Below, one piece after another: positions 1 to 10,370 of a DNA stretch of 64,000 bases. Position numbers and translations under genes: made by a program. The DNA is from Lepas anatifera (lineage: Eukaryota > Arthropoda > Thecostraca > Lepadidae): positions 1,649,501-1,713,500 of the forward strand of contig JAOTON010001582.1 in assembly GCA_034440635.1 (NCBI GenBank). Direction: 5' to 3'. The first letter of the stretch is position 1, and each line of letters opens with the position of its first letter. A model generated the notes under the pieces. It was not told the DNA's origin. It did no database searches and was given only the letters and a program-made list of their open reading frames with translations.

Positions 1-238
1 TAGATAAATAAACAATAATTCTGAAAAGGCCTGGATGTATAACACTGCGGGTTGCTCACTTCGACTTGGAACAAGTAAATTTCAAGCAAATATGGACTTT
101 TTCAGATGAAAATAGGTCGATTCAAGTTCAAACAACACAACTCACTATAAAACATTACAAGACTCACAAAACAAAATGCATAAGCTCACTATCGCTTCTA
201 GTCTTGCGAACTATGTTCTGCGTATCACATCAGCCGGC

Positions 239-1407
239 TTAACCCGCGCGGGGCTGAGGTCTCCAGCCGAACGCGCGGGGCTGGGGGTGTAAATTTTACC
301 CCCTGTTATCTCCCGAACTAATGGTCCGATTTGAAAAATTCAAACGCCAATCGAAAGATCTCATCACGAACAACTAAAAACATGTACTTAATTTAAAGTT
401 TGAGGTCAAGGTCAAGGTCAAACTGAGGTCAGCTGTCAAAAGCGTGGTTTTTGAGGTTGCAATGCTACGGAGATCAGGCAATGGAAGCTATGAGCTTCAT
501 ACTTCATGTAAAGCCTTCAATTGAATGCAGCAAGGTGCTTTGGGACCGTTAGGCTGGTGGCATGACCGGGTCAGGTCAAGATAAGGTCACTAAAGGTCAC
601 CATATTTTTGTATCCAAATGTGGTCATGCGATACATGTTTTTGGGCCATTTTGCATGCAGAATTCAGCTATGATGTTCAGAGAATCATAGCTGAAATACT
701 CTGGTCTCAACTTGCACAGCCGGGGTCAAGGTCAGGTCACCAAAGGTCAATTTTGGAAGTTCATATTTTTTGACAAATGACACATGGTTTGGGACCAGTT
801 TTGTCTCAGGAATACAATAAAAGTGATAAAAAGTGTGTACGAGGTCGTCCTGGGTCACTATGATTCACTAAATAAAGACAGTATTGGTCAGCCCTAAAAA
901 TCAGTGTATGAGTCTCTGAGCTTTGGCAGCTCTCCAGGCCAAACTGATAAAGCTAGAGACTCAAAATTTGTCATGAATATGCATTGTATGGTGTTTTAAC
1001 AAATGAATTCCGGTTTTTGAAAAATCTTGAAAATTTTAGCAATTTCTTAACTTTTTCCAAAAAATTAATTTTTTCCAAAACCAAAATTTTGAGAATCCGA
1101 GATAGCCATTTTAAATACCACAATAATGCCTATCGTTTGATGCAAGAAAATTGGAAATCGGTTGAGAACTGTAGCTTTAGCAACTGTTTAAACATTGCGC
1201 GTTTTTTGTCCAAAAATCGCTTGTAGTGACGTCACATTTTTGCTTATTTCTCGAAAAGTTTTCAACCGATTTTATTTTTATTTGGCAGAAATGTGTAAAA
1301 TTTATGTAAAAAAGGTACTGAAAATTTGCGGCGCTGCGCGCCGCCATTTTTGGGTTATCGCAAAAATTCGCGAGGGGGTAAAATTTCCCCAGCGCCGCGC
1401 GGGTTAA
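239..1407. mobile_element. piggyBac-like MITE (family P1, copy a), TTAA-flanked
   Basis: The ends read TTAACCCGCGCGGGGCTG and, inverted, AGCGCCGCGCGGGTTAA, with one mismatch over about 18 bases. A TTAA site followed by CCC...GGG ends is the hallmark of piggyBac-type insertion. There is no transposase reading frame, so this is a non-autonomous copy. The interior is packed with AGGTCA hexamers (for example three head-to-tail at 403-420 and a fourth five bases later at 426-431). Near the right end is a GC hairpin, GGCGGCGC..GCGCCGCC (about 1326-1350). Related copies lie at 12378-13258, 39498-40712 and 46620-47555. Confidence 0.6.
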
Positions 1408-2247
1408 GATAGCAGTCAGCCGCATCGACGGATCCAGGATATCTGACCAGGGGGGGCGCCATCCGGACCAGGGGGTGCCAAAACTATCAGGTAGTCCCCA
1501 AATGCTATGGTGGGGGCGTGGATGCTCGCATGCTGTGCGTTGGGTGGTGGGTGGGAAGCGACATTTCAGGGGACGCTGGAGGGTGGATCGGGGGGGGACC
1601 CCTGGGTCCGGCTATGGGCAGCTGGGATGAACTGTGACAGGAATCAATCAGCTCCTGATTTTTATGTTTGATATATATTGATATCTACTGGTTGCTCACT
1701 GATCTGAACTTAAATTGAGTTATTTTAAAAGTTAATAAATTTTGCAGTGTTTCAGCAGCTAGGAACATGATTATAGTTTGATGAAATGCTATTTGATCTA
1801 TCGTCTCGAATTGGGGGGTAAAAATGGAGCAAATCCATTAATTATGTTTTCTTACTCAGGCTTTCTTCAGAATTTTGGTGTCGTATGTTTATAAAAATAA
1901 TCTTGGGTTATCATATGAGCACTGACCTCGAATACCGTACGATGACCAGCCATGATTGTGCAAGCATCTATTACACCAATACTCTGATGAATGGCTGCAC
2001 CTGATGTATATTCACTGAATTGGCCTAATTTGTCATCCCTGGTTCTCGGATATAGGCCAAATAACACTTTATCAACTTGACTATTTGTATTCGCAATTGA
2101 TTGGCTTTGAATTGAAGTTCATTTATTTTGAAGTTTGCCTATGATGAATCCGTCTATGATTGCTTATTTATTTATTTGAATATATCACCAACGGGGCTCC
2201 CCACTTATAGATGAGGTCATTACTTTAAACCATAATCATATTCACAC
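1408..2247. other. intergenic, no gene seen
   Basis: A G-rich stretch at about 1445-1600 is followed by ordinary AT-rich DNA. No reading frame here has coding character, and no RNA gene is recognisable. Confidence 0.5.
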
Positions 2248-2722
2248 GAGATACGTGCGCTGGCTAAAAACCTCCGAAGAAAGCAAAGAGTAAAATCATG
2301 ATAAGAATATGCATAATGCATACGAGGTGAAATATAAAAGTATACACAAGTATGTAGTTATGTGTCACCCATACCCAGATGTAATAGCTAAAAAGTGTTA
2401 AAAACGCGAAAAGGCCCCTTATATCCAAGTCATTCTTCTAGTTTTGCCACGTATTGAATCACCTGACTACGGAAGGCATTAAAATCGTCAGAAAACAAAT
2501 ATGTTTCAAAGGCGCGGTCAGAGAGAAATTGGTTCACAAGCCGAGGCAGGCGAAAGATCATGCCACACTGCAAAGTGTTCACGCGAGCCCGTGGAACTCA
2601 AAACGGACTTCAGATGAAAATAACTACTTTTATATTTCACCTCTTATGCATTATGTATATATTCATCATGATTTTACTGTTTCTGCTTTCTTAGAAGGTT
2701 TTTAGCCAGTGCACTTATCTCT
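2248..2722. repeat. long inverted repeat (foldback), ~95-bp arms, ~280-bp loop
   Basis: The left arm (2248-2342) contains GCTGGCTAAAAACCT, GTAAAATCATGAT and GAGGTGAAATATAAAAGTA. The right arm (2625-2722) carries the same blocks reverse-complemented and in reverse order. Arms match at roughly 80-85 percent by eye, so a transcript could form a long imperfect hairpin. It may be a foldback or MITE-type element. No target duplication was identified. Confidence 0.65.
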
Positions 2723-4266
2723 TGTAAATATGATGTAAAAATGTGATCGTGTTTATTTGAGCTTGGGTTTGATTATAGTGATCACTTTTTTATTATCTTA
2801 TCGCTATTTTATATTATTGTTTAAAATATTTTGGCATCGTTTTTCTATCAACCATTTCGACATGCGTGTATGTGTGAATGTTTCACATGTGCGATTACGT
2901 TACACCCCTCATCCACTTTGTTTTACCTTTTATGACTCGAGGTGTAGAATAGCCATGCGGTGTATGGAAACGTTTTACAATGTCCAATATATAAATACAT
3001 GAATATTTGAAGTCAATGGATGAAGATGCATTCAGCCTCATCAAGTACTAGGAAGCATTCTTTAAAAACATCTGGCGAAAAAAGTCGCTGCACTACGTCA
3101 AGGCTAGGACCGGTTTCTCAAGCGTGGAAAACTCGTTTTTGAGAACCGCAGATACCTCCTGCATCAGAGCTCTGAGACATGCCTGGTTTTGACATTCATC
3201 ACGAACAATCAGAACGCGGGTCTCGTTCCCAAATAATGTTACTGTATGGAGAGAAAGACTGGGGGCTGTAATAGCAACAATACATGAACTTCTTACGTGA
3301 GGAAAAATGGGAAAACGGTATGTGTTATATTCATTTATTGAGCAAATCGTAAGCCATGATAACAGGTCAGAAAAAATTATGTGCCCCAGCGCCGACAGTC
3401 ATTACCAAGATGAAAAGCCTCCACGAGAGAAAAGAGCTTGTCGAGTATATCAAAAGTAAAAGGACAAGCCCCAACTCACGTAATGGATAGGAAGACAAGT
3501 GTAGGTATGTACTACAGACTGGTCTATTCGTGCCGAAATATGCACCAGTGTTTATCAAGATGGAAATTGATGGACAGGAGATAGAAGATTCGATATACTG
3601 GCTTTCCTGAATTTCTTCCAACGAAGCTGGCAAAATCGGATTTTGCTGACTGGGCGTGATTGTTTCACCGCTGGAAAAGCACTCGCATTATTGGCCAGTC
3701 CTTTGCTTGAGCCTTCAACCATATGTAATGCAGTGTAGTGTTGTGTCTATATGCCTTTTATCTCACCAGTATTGACTGCAAAACTAGCTTTAGACGGACA
3801 ATACAGAAAACAATGATAGGTTTTGAAGTGCTGATGTGAGGAGCATGATTATGAGTTGACAAGGTACATATATACTGGCCTGTCTCCTCGAAATCTGGAT
3901 ATGAAATGCACTTGGATTATATATTCAGACATAGCCCTTTGTCAGAATCAGGTTGGTAATATCTCGAATTATCAGTCGTGTAGCCAGACCTCGAATTGAG
4001 CTTCATACAATGCCTTTTAGAATGAATTCTTGAAAATTGGAAACAAAATACAGAAAAAGTAGTTTTTGTGGACTCTGCCATCTTCTGACTCAGCCCCGTG
4101 TACCGTTGAAACATTGCACCATCATCCATCAAAGACAGCAGTATGGCAGTCCTGTATTCGTCCCCCAAGACCTAAACCTAGTTTCGTCACCAGTGGACGC
4201 TAAAAACGCGAACAGCGAGCACTGCTAAACTGCGCAGTCGCAGAGTCACGTGACGGTTAGAGGATG
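2723..4266. other. intergenic, possible decayed coding fragments at ~3040-3640
   Basis: No complete gene is seen. Short stop-free + strand stretches (about 3056-3205, 3358-3480 and 3518-3610) have protein-like composition. The last follows a CAG acceptor-like site and contains KMEIDGQEIEDSIYW, which faintly recalls the SNF5/INI1 repeat motif. The pieces do not join into one frame. They may be remnants of a mobile element or pseudogene, or chance. Confidence 0.2.
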
Positions 4267-4473
4267 TCACGGCCACCAGAATTCAGACCTCATCCGCTCC
4301 ACATCCAGTCCCGGCGGTAAAACCACTGCTATCGCATCGTGGTTCCCAATCGAAATGCGGCTGCCCTCCTTCGACATCACTCCCCGGTACTGGCAGTCGG
4401 ATGCACGGTCCCCGGCCCCCAGCGTCGCGAGGTAGCGGCGTGTCTGCTCTTGACGATCTTGTCGGTTGGACAT
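4267..4473 (-). CDS. unrecognised small ORF or first exon, 68 aa
   Basis: This ATG-to-stop frame encodes a hydrophilic N-terminus (SNRQDRQEQTRRYL) followed by a mixed segment (ISIGNHDAIAVVLPPGLD). I recognise no family. Support for a real gene is limited to a sensible start context (ACC AATG) and a TATAAAAG box on the same strand about 90 bases upstream, a spacing similar to the JHBP-like genes. It could be the first exon of a longer gene, since GAG|GT lies near its end, or a chance frame in GC-rich DNA. No signal peptide or membrane segment is evident. Confidence 0.22.
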   Translation of the reverse strand: MSNRQDRQEQTRRYLATLGAGDRASDCQYRGVMSKEGSRISIGNHDAIAVVLPPGLDVERMRSEFWWP

Positions 4474-4558
4474 TGGTCCACTCCTGCCCCCTGGGAGCGT
4501 CCCCTGCCGTGTTTTCTCCCTGGCCCCAGTCTCGGGCCTGGCCGGGGCTCTGTGGTGA

Positions 4559-4566
4559 CTTTTATA
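4559..4566 (-). promoter_or_regulatory. possible TATA box (TATAAAAG)
   Basis: A consensus TATAAAAG lies on the minus strand about 93 bases upstream of the ATG at 4473. No clear initiator sits 30 bases downstream, so this is suggestive only. Confidence 0.25.
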
Positions 4567-5007
4567 AGCACTGGTTTGCTATTGCTGTGTGCCGTGACCT
4601 ACCGTTTCGCAGTGACGCAGTATGGTGCCGGATTTGTTTACCCCCCCCCAGTAAGATAAATCAGTTCGATAGTTGCGGTGCACGATGTGCAAATAAACGT
4701 ATGGTCGTAAATCACATCCACATGACCGGCACCACTAAATCGGCAAGATTGGAACCCAGATCCGAGACTGCAAGAGCTCAGATCATTCCTGTCCAATCCA
4801 CGACTGGTTTGGAGATCCATCCGTGCTTCCACACCATGACGCGCTCCGCCGATTCGACACGATGTATCCGTCCTCCGTTTCCCAAATGACTTTCTTGGGC
4901 AAATCTGCGTGCAAGTAATTTCTAAGTGCCAACCTTTTTTACACTTCACCGCACGTATACGTTCCAAACCTCACCTTACAAGCTACTTGCATCAGTATAA
5001 TTGTTTA
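4567..5007. other. intergenic, nothing recognised
   Basis: Open frames occur on both strands across 4400-4960 because stop codons are scarce here, but none has recognisable protein motifs. Confidence 0.4.
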
Positions 5008-5157
5008 CAGTGGCGGATATAAGGGGGGCTAGGTGGCTCAAACCCCCAAGTGTTCGAGTGTCTATAGTTAATGCATAGGCGGAGGCTGATCCGAGGAAAC
5101 GGTGAATGAGGCTTGAGCCCCAAGCCCTTCCGAAATGAAGTCCTGGGCCCGCCACTG
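5008..5157. mobile_element. hAT-type MITE (CAGTGGCGGAT ends), 150 bp
   Basis: It starts CAGTGGCGGAT and ends GGCCCGCCACTG, an inverted pair typical of hAT MITEs. Relatives occur at 8022, 14970, 20904 and 57707. No clean 8-bp duplication remains at this copy. Confidence 0.55.
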
Positions 5158-6010
5158 CTTGCTATTGTTAGGCGTCCGCCATTATTGCTAGACTTAATTT
5201 ATTTGCGACGCATGAACTACTTGCCACAAACTGGTAGCCGGTTGTATGTAGTTTTGGGCGAGAGGGAAAATGTCACCCGAGCTTTCGGATAAGTTTTACC
5301 ATTGCCCATTAGTGCTTGTCATAGTCGAACTCTCTCTTCGGAAAGAAACGAGTGTAAGATGCGTCGGAAAATTTCATGGCTTTTCTTTGCGGATGAACCC
5401 TTGATAATCGCTTAGACACTTGGTATTGACCTTGTTTTTGATTGGCTGAAGTTTTTTTGATTGGCTGAAGTTGTTTTTTATTGCTGAAAGTTGGTATTTT
5501 GATTGGGCTGAAAGTTGCACCAACTTCTATTTGTGCTGCTGCGTCAATGCCTCGACACGTAAAGCTATTGTCCGGTAGTAAGTTTCTGCTATCAAATCAA
5601 AAACAACCATTAGATACTTGTTTACGACCTACATATCTGCAGAACGGTGTGTTTTGTGCGCAGCAGTTTGTTATACGACTTACCTCAAGAATGAAGTGAA
5701 AAATAGCTAACAACAGTAATCTACATACGCTTAAAACCTTGGTTATACACCCGCTTTCGTTTATTTCGCCTAATTTTCTGACCAAAGCGATCAAGCATGT
5801 CTTGTTTTCAACCACAGGTGATGTTAAAGGTTTATTGCACATATTGCACAATCAACTGATTCACATCTCTTCCTATAACAGGAGAAGCCTGGCCAACGTC
5901 ATCCCGGTTTACAAGTTGTATCTGAATCCCACGCGTGTAGTACCCACGGCAGCCTACAAACTGGTTACAGGGAATACAATGTCGTAATCGTCGTCGCCGC
6001 CGCAGGCGCG
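5158..6010. other. intergenic upstream of JHBP-like copy 1, with short tandem repeat
   Basis: About 5437-5515 holds three or four imperfect ~20-bp units built on GATTGGCTGAAGTT. No gene is seen. This stretch is not homologous to the DNA upstream of the other two JHBP-like copies, so a duplication boundary lies close to position 6100. Confidence 0.45.
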
Positions 6011-6018
6011 TGACGTCA
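6011..6018. promoter_or_regulatory. palindromic CRE, TGACGTCA
   Basis: A perfect TGACGTCA lies about 205 bases upstream of the inferred transcription start of the first JHBP-like gene. It is the consensus CREB/ATF site. Copies 2 and 3 instead have upstream arrays rich in ACGTCAC and TGACG half sites, so this motif type recurs in the family. Confidence 0.4.
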
Positions 6019-6185
6019 CGGCCCCGGGCTATTCCCAGACGGCATCACCAGTCTGGAATCCCTGCGAGGCGGGGGCATGGTGCCCTGCCAGTTCGTCACA
6101 GAGCCAGTGTTATGGTAACCACAGCGGGCGGCCGGCGTGGAAAGCCCTGACGGCCCGGCCGGACTTCCCGACAGCGGCCAGCCAC

Positions 6186-6217
6186 TATATACCGGCCCGC
6201 CGGCCGTGGCAGCAGCA
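6186..6217 (+). promoter_or_regulatory. core promoter of JHBP-like copy 1 (TATATA + initiator)
   Basis: TATATA starts at 6186 and GCAGTGCG, an arthropod-type initiator, places A+1 at 6217, exactly 31 bases later. The resulting 5' leader would be 57 nt. The block from about 6105 to the ATG is shared by all three gene copies. Confidence 0.65.
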
Positions 6218-6273
6218 GTGCGTTGACAGCAGCAGTAGAGGTAGCCTGTGACGTCCACCGAGCTGAGCTCACC

Positions 6274-7044
6274 ATGAAGTCGGTCCGTGCAGCGGTGGTT
6301 TGTGTGGCGGTGGCGCTGGCGTGCTGCGGCACGGCTCTGGCCTCGCCGGCCGCCAGGTACCGGCGAGAGGCCGTGCCCATGCCGGAAGGCATTCCGCTGG
6401 AGGCGCTGTTCGCAGCCTGCGGAGGCGAGCTGGACAATGGCGACGTCGGCCCCTGCCTGCAGGACCTGCTCTCGGGCACCATCGAGCTCGCCAAGCCGTC
6501 ATTCGCCACCGGCGTGGAGCTGCCCGGCGGCAAGACGCAAGTGCTGGAGCCGCTATCGCTGAAGGACGTTCCCATGAAGCCGGGCAGGAAGTTCCAGTTC
6601 TCGCTGCGAAACCTGAAGGTGCATGGCCTGAGCACGGTGCAGGTGCAGGAGGTGACCCTGGATCCTACCCGACTGGGACTCCGACTTAGCTTCGAGCACC
6701 TGCGCGCCAGCACCAACCTCCGGCTCAAGTACCTGTTCATCACTGGCGACTCGGAGGCTGAGCTGGAGCTGCTGCGACCCAGCGTCCGCGTGGACGCCGG
6801 CTGGACCCTGGCCGCCACCGACGGCAAGCTGAGCCTCCAGCTGGTCAACCCCCAGGTGGATGTCTCCATCGAAGACATGTCCATTCAGCTGACGGCGCTG
6901 GGAGGCCTGGGCGGCTTCCTGCAGTCGGTGGTGAACAACAACAGCGACATCTTGCTGCAGATTCTGGTGCCCGAGCTGGAGAGGCAGGCTAGCCAGAAGC
7001 TTGCAAATGAGCTGGGCAACATCAAACTAGCCCGCACAGGGTAG
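6274..7044 (+). CDS. secreted JHBP/takeout-like protein, copy 1 (256 aa)
   Basis: This intronless gene encodes a secreted carrier of the juvenile-hormone-binding-protein/takeout group (TULIP fold), a family that binds hydrophobic ligands in arthropod haemolymph. The start chosen is the ATG in CACCATGA, because it is followed at once by a signal peptide (residues 1 to ~23, VVCVAVALACCGTALA). A dibasic RYRR at 28-31 could be a furin-type processing site. Two cysteines (49 and 61) flank a short acidic loop, as in the N-terminal disulfide of this family. The following beta-rich region includes PGRKFQFSLRNLKVHGLS and GGFLQSVVNNNSDILLQILV, and 222-224 is one N-glycosylation sequon. Length is normal for the family. 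The TATA/initiator lies directly upstream. Two almost identical paralogues follow on the same strand. The ligand is unknown. Family call is firm; function beyond lipid-ligand carriage is not. Confidence 0.85.
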   Translation: MKSVRAAVVCVAVALACCGTALASPAARYRREAVPMPEGIPLEALFAACGGELDNGDVGPCLQDLLSGTIELAKPSFATGVELPGGKTQVLEPLSLKDVPMKPGRKFQFSLRNLKVHGLSTVQVQEVTLDPTRLGLRLSFEHLRASTNLRLKYLFITGDSEAELELLRPSVRVDAGWTLAATDGKLSLQLVNPQVDVSIEDMSIQLTALGGLGGFLQSVVNNNSDILLQILVPELERQASQKLANELGNIKLARTG

Positions 7045-8640
7045 AGAGGATCATCGGCCAAGCCGGGGACTGCTGTTCCCGTGCCTATCTCAGGCCAAGA
7101 TAAAATCGGCTTTGCCGGAAATTGGGGCTACTTTTCCAGTCACCCGATAAGCCCGGCTATACCAATTTATGGTTATGTTTGGTTGTGCTGTAGCGAGCCC
7201 CGAGCGCGACCCTAGTCATTGTGCCTGACAAAAAGTCAAATGAATGATAGGGAGGGACGATCGTTCAGCTGAATACTTAGATTTATTTAAACATTTGTGT
7301 GATATGTTGTAGCTGGTGATGCCTTTTTCAGACGTCGATGAATCTGTGCCTGATGTTGTTCACTGTTGTTGTGTTGAAGATGTAGTTACGTGAAGAAATG
7401 TTGACAATATATGTTGCTTTTATGACGTACATCCTGATGTCTTCTTATAAGTCGAAATGCTTTCATCGTAGGACCACTGGAATAGAAGTTTTAACTTCTA
7501 TGAACCTTAATTCAGAGATCTATAAAAGATAAAACTGTTGAAAGCAGGGCTGGCGTTTTGGTTTTCGGCCCCCAGACCGACTCTGTGCGATACTTCTACC
7601 TGAAACTTACTCACGGTGCCACTGTTAGAATTCAATAAGTATGTGCTAGTCTGCAAAAGGTTGACAACCAAAAATAATGGTTTAGATCGGTTCTGTGGTG
7701 AGATAAAAGACGACAACTTGGCCTGGAGTGGGGATCGACTCAGTGTTGGTGCCGACAGCGACTCCGAGTATCGTCATCATGTGGTGTTTTAGTGCGGCCC
7801 GACTTCCTAGGTCATTTTGCGCCCATTCTGTCGGGTATATTCACGGGCGTAATTTATTTTTGGAGTCTGGTTTGTCGATTTAATAGACTCCTTTGTAGAA
7901 AAAAAATCAGCAGTAAAATAAATTCTGACATTTTACCGCAGTCGCATCACAGATTTGTGCGACATGTTCCATAATCATTCCGGTTTTTGGGGCGCGTCGA
8001 TGGCTGGGCGCGTATGGCTATCAGTGGCGGATCCAAGGGGGAAAAAAGGCATTTGCCCACCCAAACGGAAAAGCTCGGGACAAAACTATGTTTTTGCCCC
8101 CCAAAGCGATTTTCCCCCGACTGCTTTTTAGTTTATAAGCAAGATTGCGGTACTTCAACTCTTAACTTCAAACAGAACCAGTTAAGTTCAGTGTAAATAT
8201 TGGGGCTTGGATAGGAAAAAAGTATCTCGAGCCCACATTCCTTACCCTGTGAATTTTTTTTGCTTTTCGCCTCTAATACCTAAAATTTCCCGACAGATCA
8301 TATTTAAGCGCAATTTTTAACTGTGGGATTTTTTTTGCTTTTCGACTTGGGTTTGCCCCTCCCAAACCGACCGGCTAGATCTGCCACTGATGTCTGTTGT
8401 CAGTGTTTTGTAATATTCCTAAGATGTCTATATCTCATTATTTGGTAGTTACTTACTGTTTGGTGAGTTTTCGTGTTTCACCCAGTATTTTGAAAATTCC
8501 CGGAACTTTCGTGGACCCTGCTCAAGGTTCCCCTGGTACGTTGTCTTCGGCCCCGGTTTCGAGATGTCCGGAGGTGCAGAGCACAGTTCACGCCCTGTTT
8601 TGGCCTGGAGACAGAATCAGAAGGTTTCCAGATGGAGACG
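7045..8640. repeat. 3' flank of copy 1, duplicated at 17304-18526
   Basis: The DNA from the stop codon to about 8640 aligns with that after copy 2, with scattered substitutions and indels that are clearly denser than in the coding parts. Copy 2 lacks the MITE found here at 8022-8389. A GATAAA at 7099-7104 is the only weak polyadenylation-signal candidate. Part of the same flank (about 7260-7480) recurs after copy 3. Confidence 0.7.
8022..8389. mobile_element. hAT-type MITE with target duplication and empty site in paralogue
   Basis: The ends are CAGTGGCGGATCC and GATCTGCCACTG. The flanking octamers are ATGGCTAT (8014-8021) and ATGTCTGT (8390-8397). The homologous site after copy 2 (18290-18297) has a single ATGTCTCT and no element, so the insertion postdates the gene duplication. 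An 8-bp duplication is the hAT signature. Confidence 0.75.
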
Positions 8641-8702
8641 AGCCCTGCGTTTCTAGCACTCGGCCTGCAATCTCCACCTTGGGACGTCATCTACACCGGG
8701 CC

Positions 8703-9245
8703 ATTTTTTAACATGTTAACTGGGGGGCCATTTGCCCCCCAGTCGGCCGAAATTCCCCCCAGTGCCCGGAAATTCCCCGCCCCCGCCCCCCAGTGCAATA
8801 GACAGATGACCTAAAATTGAACAAACTCAACCTGACGAAAATGAGACAGAACGCCACCTGACAGTAACAATGTTGTTCTATTGCTCATCCCAAATTGGCA
8901 ATGCACAAATATTGTGTTAAAACTTCCCATCAGTGACTGTCTGCTCCATCGTGCAAAAACGAAACAAAGCGTGTAGTTACGGGAAATCCCGGCAAAGCAG
9001 CCTCAGCACCAACTAATCACAACGCTGGAGATAGCCCACAACCAATCAAACATCGTGTTCTACCGACGGGAAGCCCAGCTAGTACCGGGGAATTGCAGGA
9101 TGCTCTCATTTCACACGCGGTCAGTTGTCAGCGCTCAGAGCTCGTTCGTGGATTAGGCGGAACTCGATGTAGTCACAGCGCGTCAGACTAGTTGCTGGCG
9201 TGGTGTTGCGAAGTGCTTAGCCTATTTATTTATTATTGTGGTGGT
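8703..9245 (-). repeat. interspersed repeat family B, copy 1
   Basis: The sequence runs from a TTAACATGTTAA palindrome and G/C runs (CCCCCCAGTCGGCCG) through to GAAGTGCTTAGCC. It matches, reverse-complemented, 42190-42755 and 44795-45352. It has no ORF, so it is probably a non-autonomous mobile element of about 0.55-0.8 kb. Confidence 0.6.
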
Positions 9246-9289
9246 GGTATAGGTAAAAGTTATAGTGAGATCGCTGTTTGTTTTTTTCG

Positions 9290-9830
9290 GCAAGTTGATA
9301 AGTTGTTAGTTGGCCTTTCTCATCGATTCCTTGAGGTTGTAAATTGGGAAAAATATATTATAAGATATATATTCGGCCAGCCCTTCTTCAGAATCATTAA
9401 GCTGGCCCCCGAGAAACCCTTCTAACAGGGAAAGAGTTGGAGACGCCATATGACCCTGACAGTTGGTGCGTCGATAAGCCCCAAAAATTAGTAACTGGTT
9501 TTTGCACTACATTTCCTAGATGACTTAGACAGCAACAGCTACACATCGTAGTAGGTATGTACATAAAACTCGATTTAGACTATAAGCCACATGTGTTCGG
9601 TACTTCAGGAACTTCCTTACCTTGCTATACTCTTAAAGAAAAATAAGGAAATAGTTTATTCATTTCGAATACATTGCGGCAGAATCAGGGCTGCCAGGCT
9701 GGCCATTTTGTGGCTAAATATTTCGAATTTGGGCTTTTTGTCGTGTTTGGCCGCGATATTTTTTTTCGGTTGGCACTCTCTTGGAATCTGACCTTCTTTT
9801 TTCTAGCAGCTGGCACTTAAACTCTTTTTG
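9290..9830 (+). repeat. interspersed repeat family E, copy 1 (SINE-like core)
   Basis: It aligns along its length with the reverse complement of 41330-41860. Inside is the core AGTTGG.GACGCCATATG followed by GTTGGTGCGTCG.TAAGCCCCAAA, which is also the tail of the tRNA-type SINEs at 29985 and 37035. Confidence 0.55.
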
Positions 9831-9939
9831 GTCTGTCTCTTGTAAAATTATGGCTTCTCTTGGCCTTTTCAGGGCTTGAATAAGATGTTCTGACACCAAT
9901 AAAGGAACAGAGCATCAGAAAAAACTGCTATGCCAGAGG

Positions 9940-10110
9940 GAGGGAGGGACAGAACTCTGAAAAACACGATCCAAAAAAGATGACAACCACCGAAAACCGG
10001 ACGCGGAGGATGCAATACTATATGCGCCCTTTGGGTGCAAAGTCGATGGCAAAGAACGCTCTCTGAGGCTCCATCCTCCCCCTCCCGCTAACCAACGCAG
10101 TAGATCCACC
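9940..10110 (-). mobile_element. MITE fragment with GTAGATCCACCACTG end
   Basis: This segment matches the reverse complement of 40753-40920, which begins CAGTGGCGGATCTAGG. It belongs to the same hAT-type MITE group as the other CAGTGGCGGAT elements. Confidence 0.5.
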
Positions 10111-10275
10111 ACTGTTGAAGAGAAAAAATTCACAGTTGGAAAAGCATGAAATATATAAAATATTAGCGGGGATTGGTGCGGCGAAGATAATTGATGATGC
10201 TAACAAATTTTCTGTTTTTGTGGATAAAATCATTTTGTAGCTACGCAGGATTGGAGGGGCACTCCTGGCTTCCTA

Positions 10276-10370
10276 TTAACCCGCGCCCCACTCAGGGTTT
10301 GGCGCCACCTTCGCCCCACCGCACACAGTCATAACGGCCGTTCGGAATTGGCCAAAATTGCAAAACGGGA
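10276..10370. mobile_element. terminal fragment of piggyBac-like family P2
   Basis: TTAACCCGCGCCCCACTCAG followed by GGCGCCACCTTCGCCCCACC is the same end seen at 55760 and, inverted, at 63686. The adjoining 45 bases are the reverse complement of part of 13500-13545, showing the pieces come from the same family. Confidence 0.45.

Noticed and set aside
4401..4889. 162-codon + strand open frame
   Set aside because: No start context, motif or splice support was found, and it overlaps other equally open frames in the same GC-rich stretch.
6300..6689. Second + strand frame rich in Arg/Gly/Ala inside each JHBP-like gene
   Set aside because: It is a GC-bias shadow of the real frame with no recognisable protein features.
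6096..6884. Long antisense open frames opposite all three JHBP-like genes (also 16448-17143 and 23427-24350)
   Set aside because: They mirror the codon bias of the sense genes, contain no domain, and the sense protein has a signal peptide, family motifs and a matching promoter.
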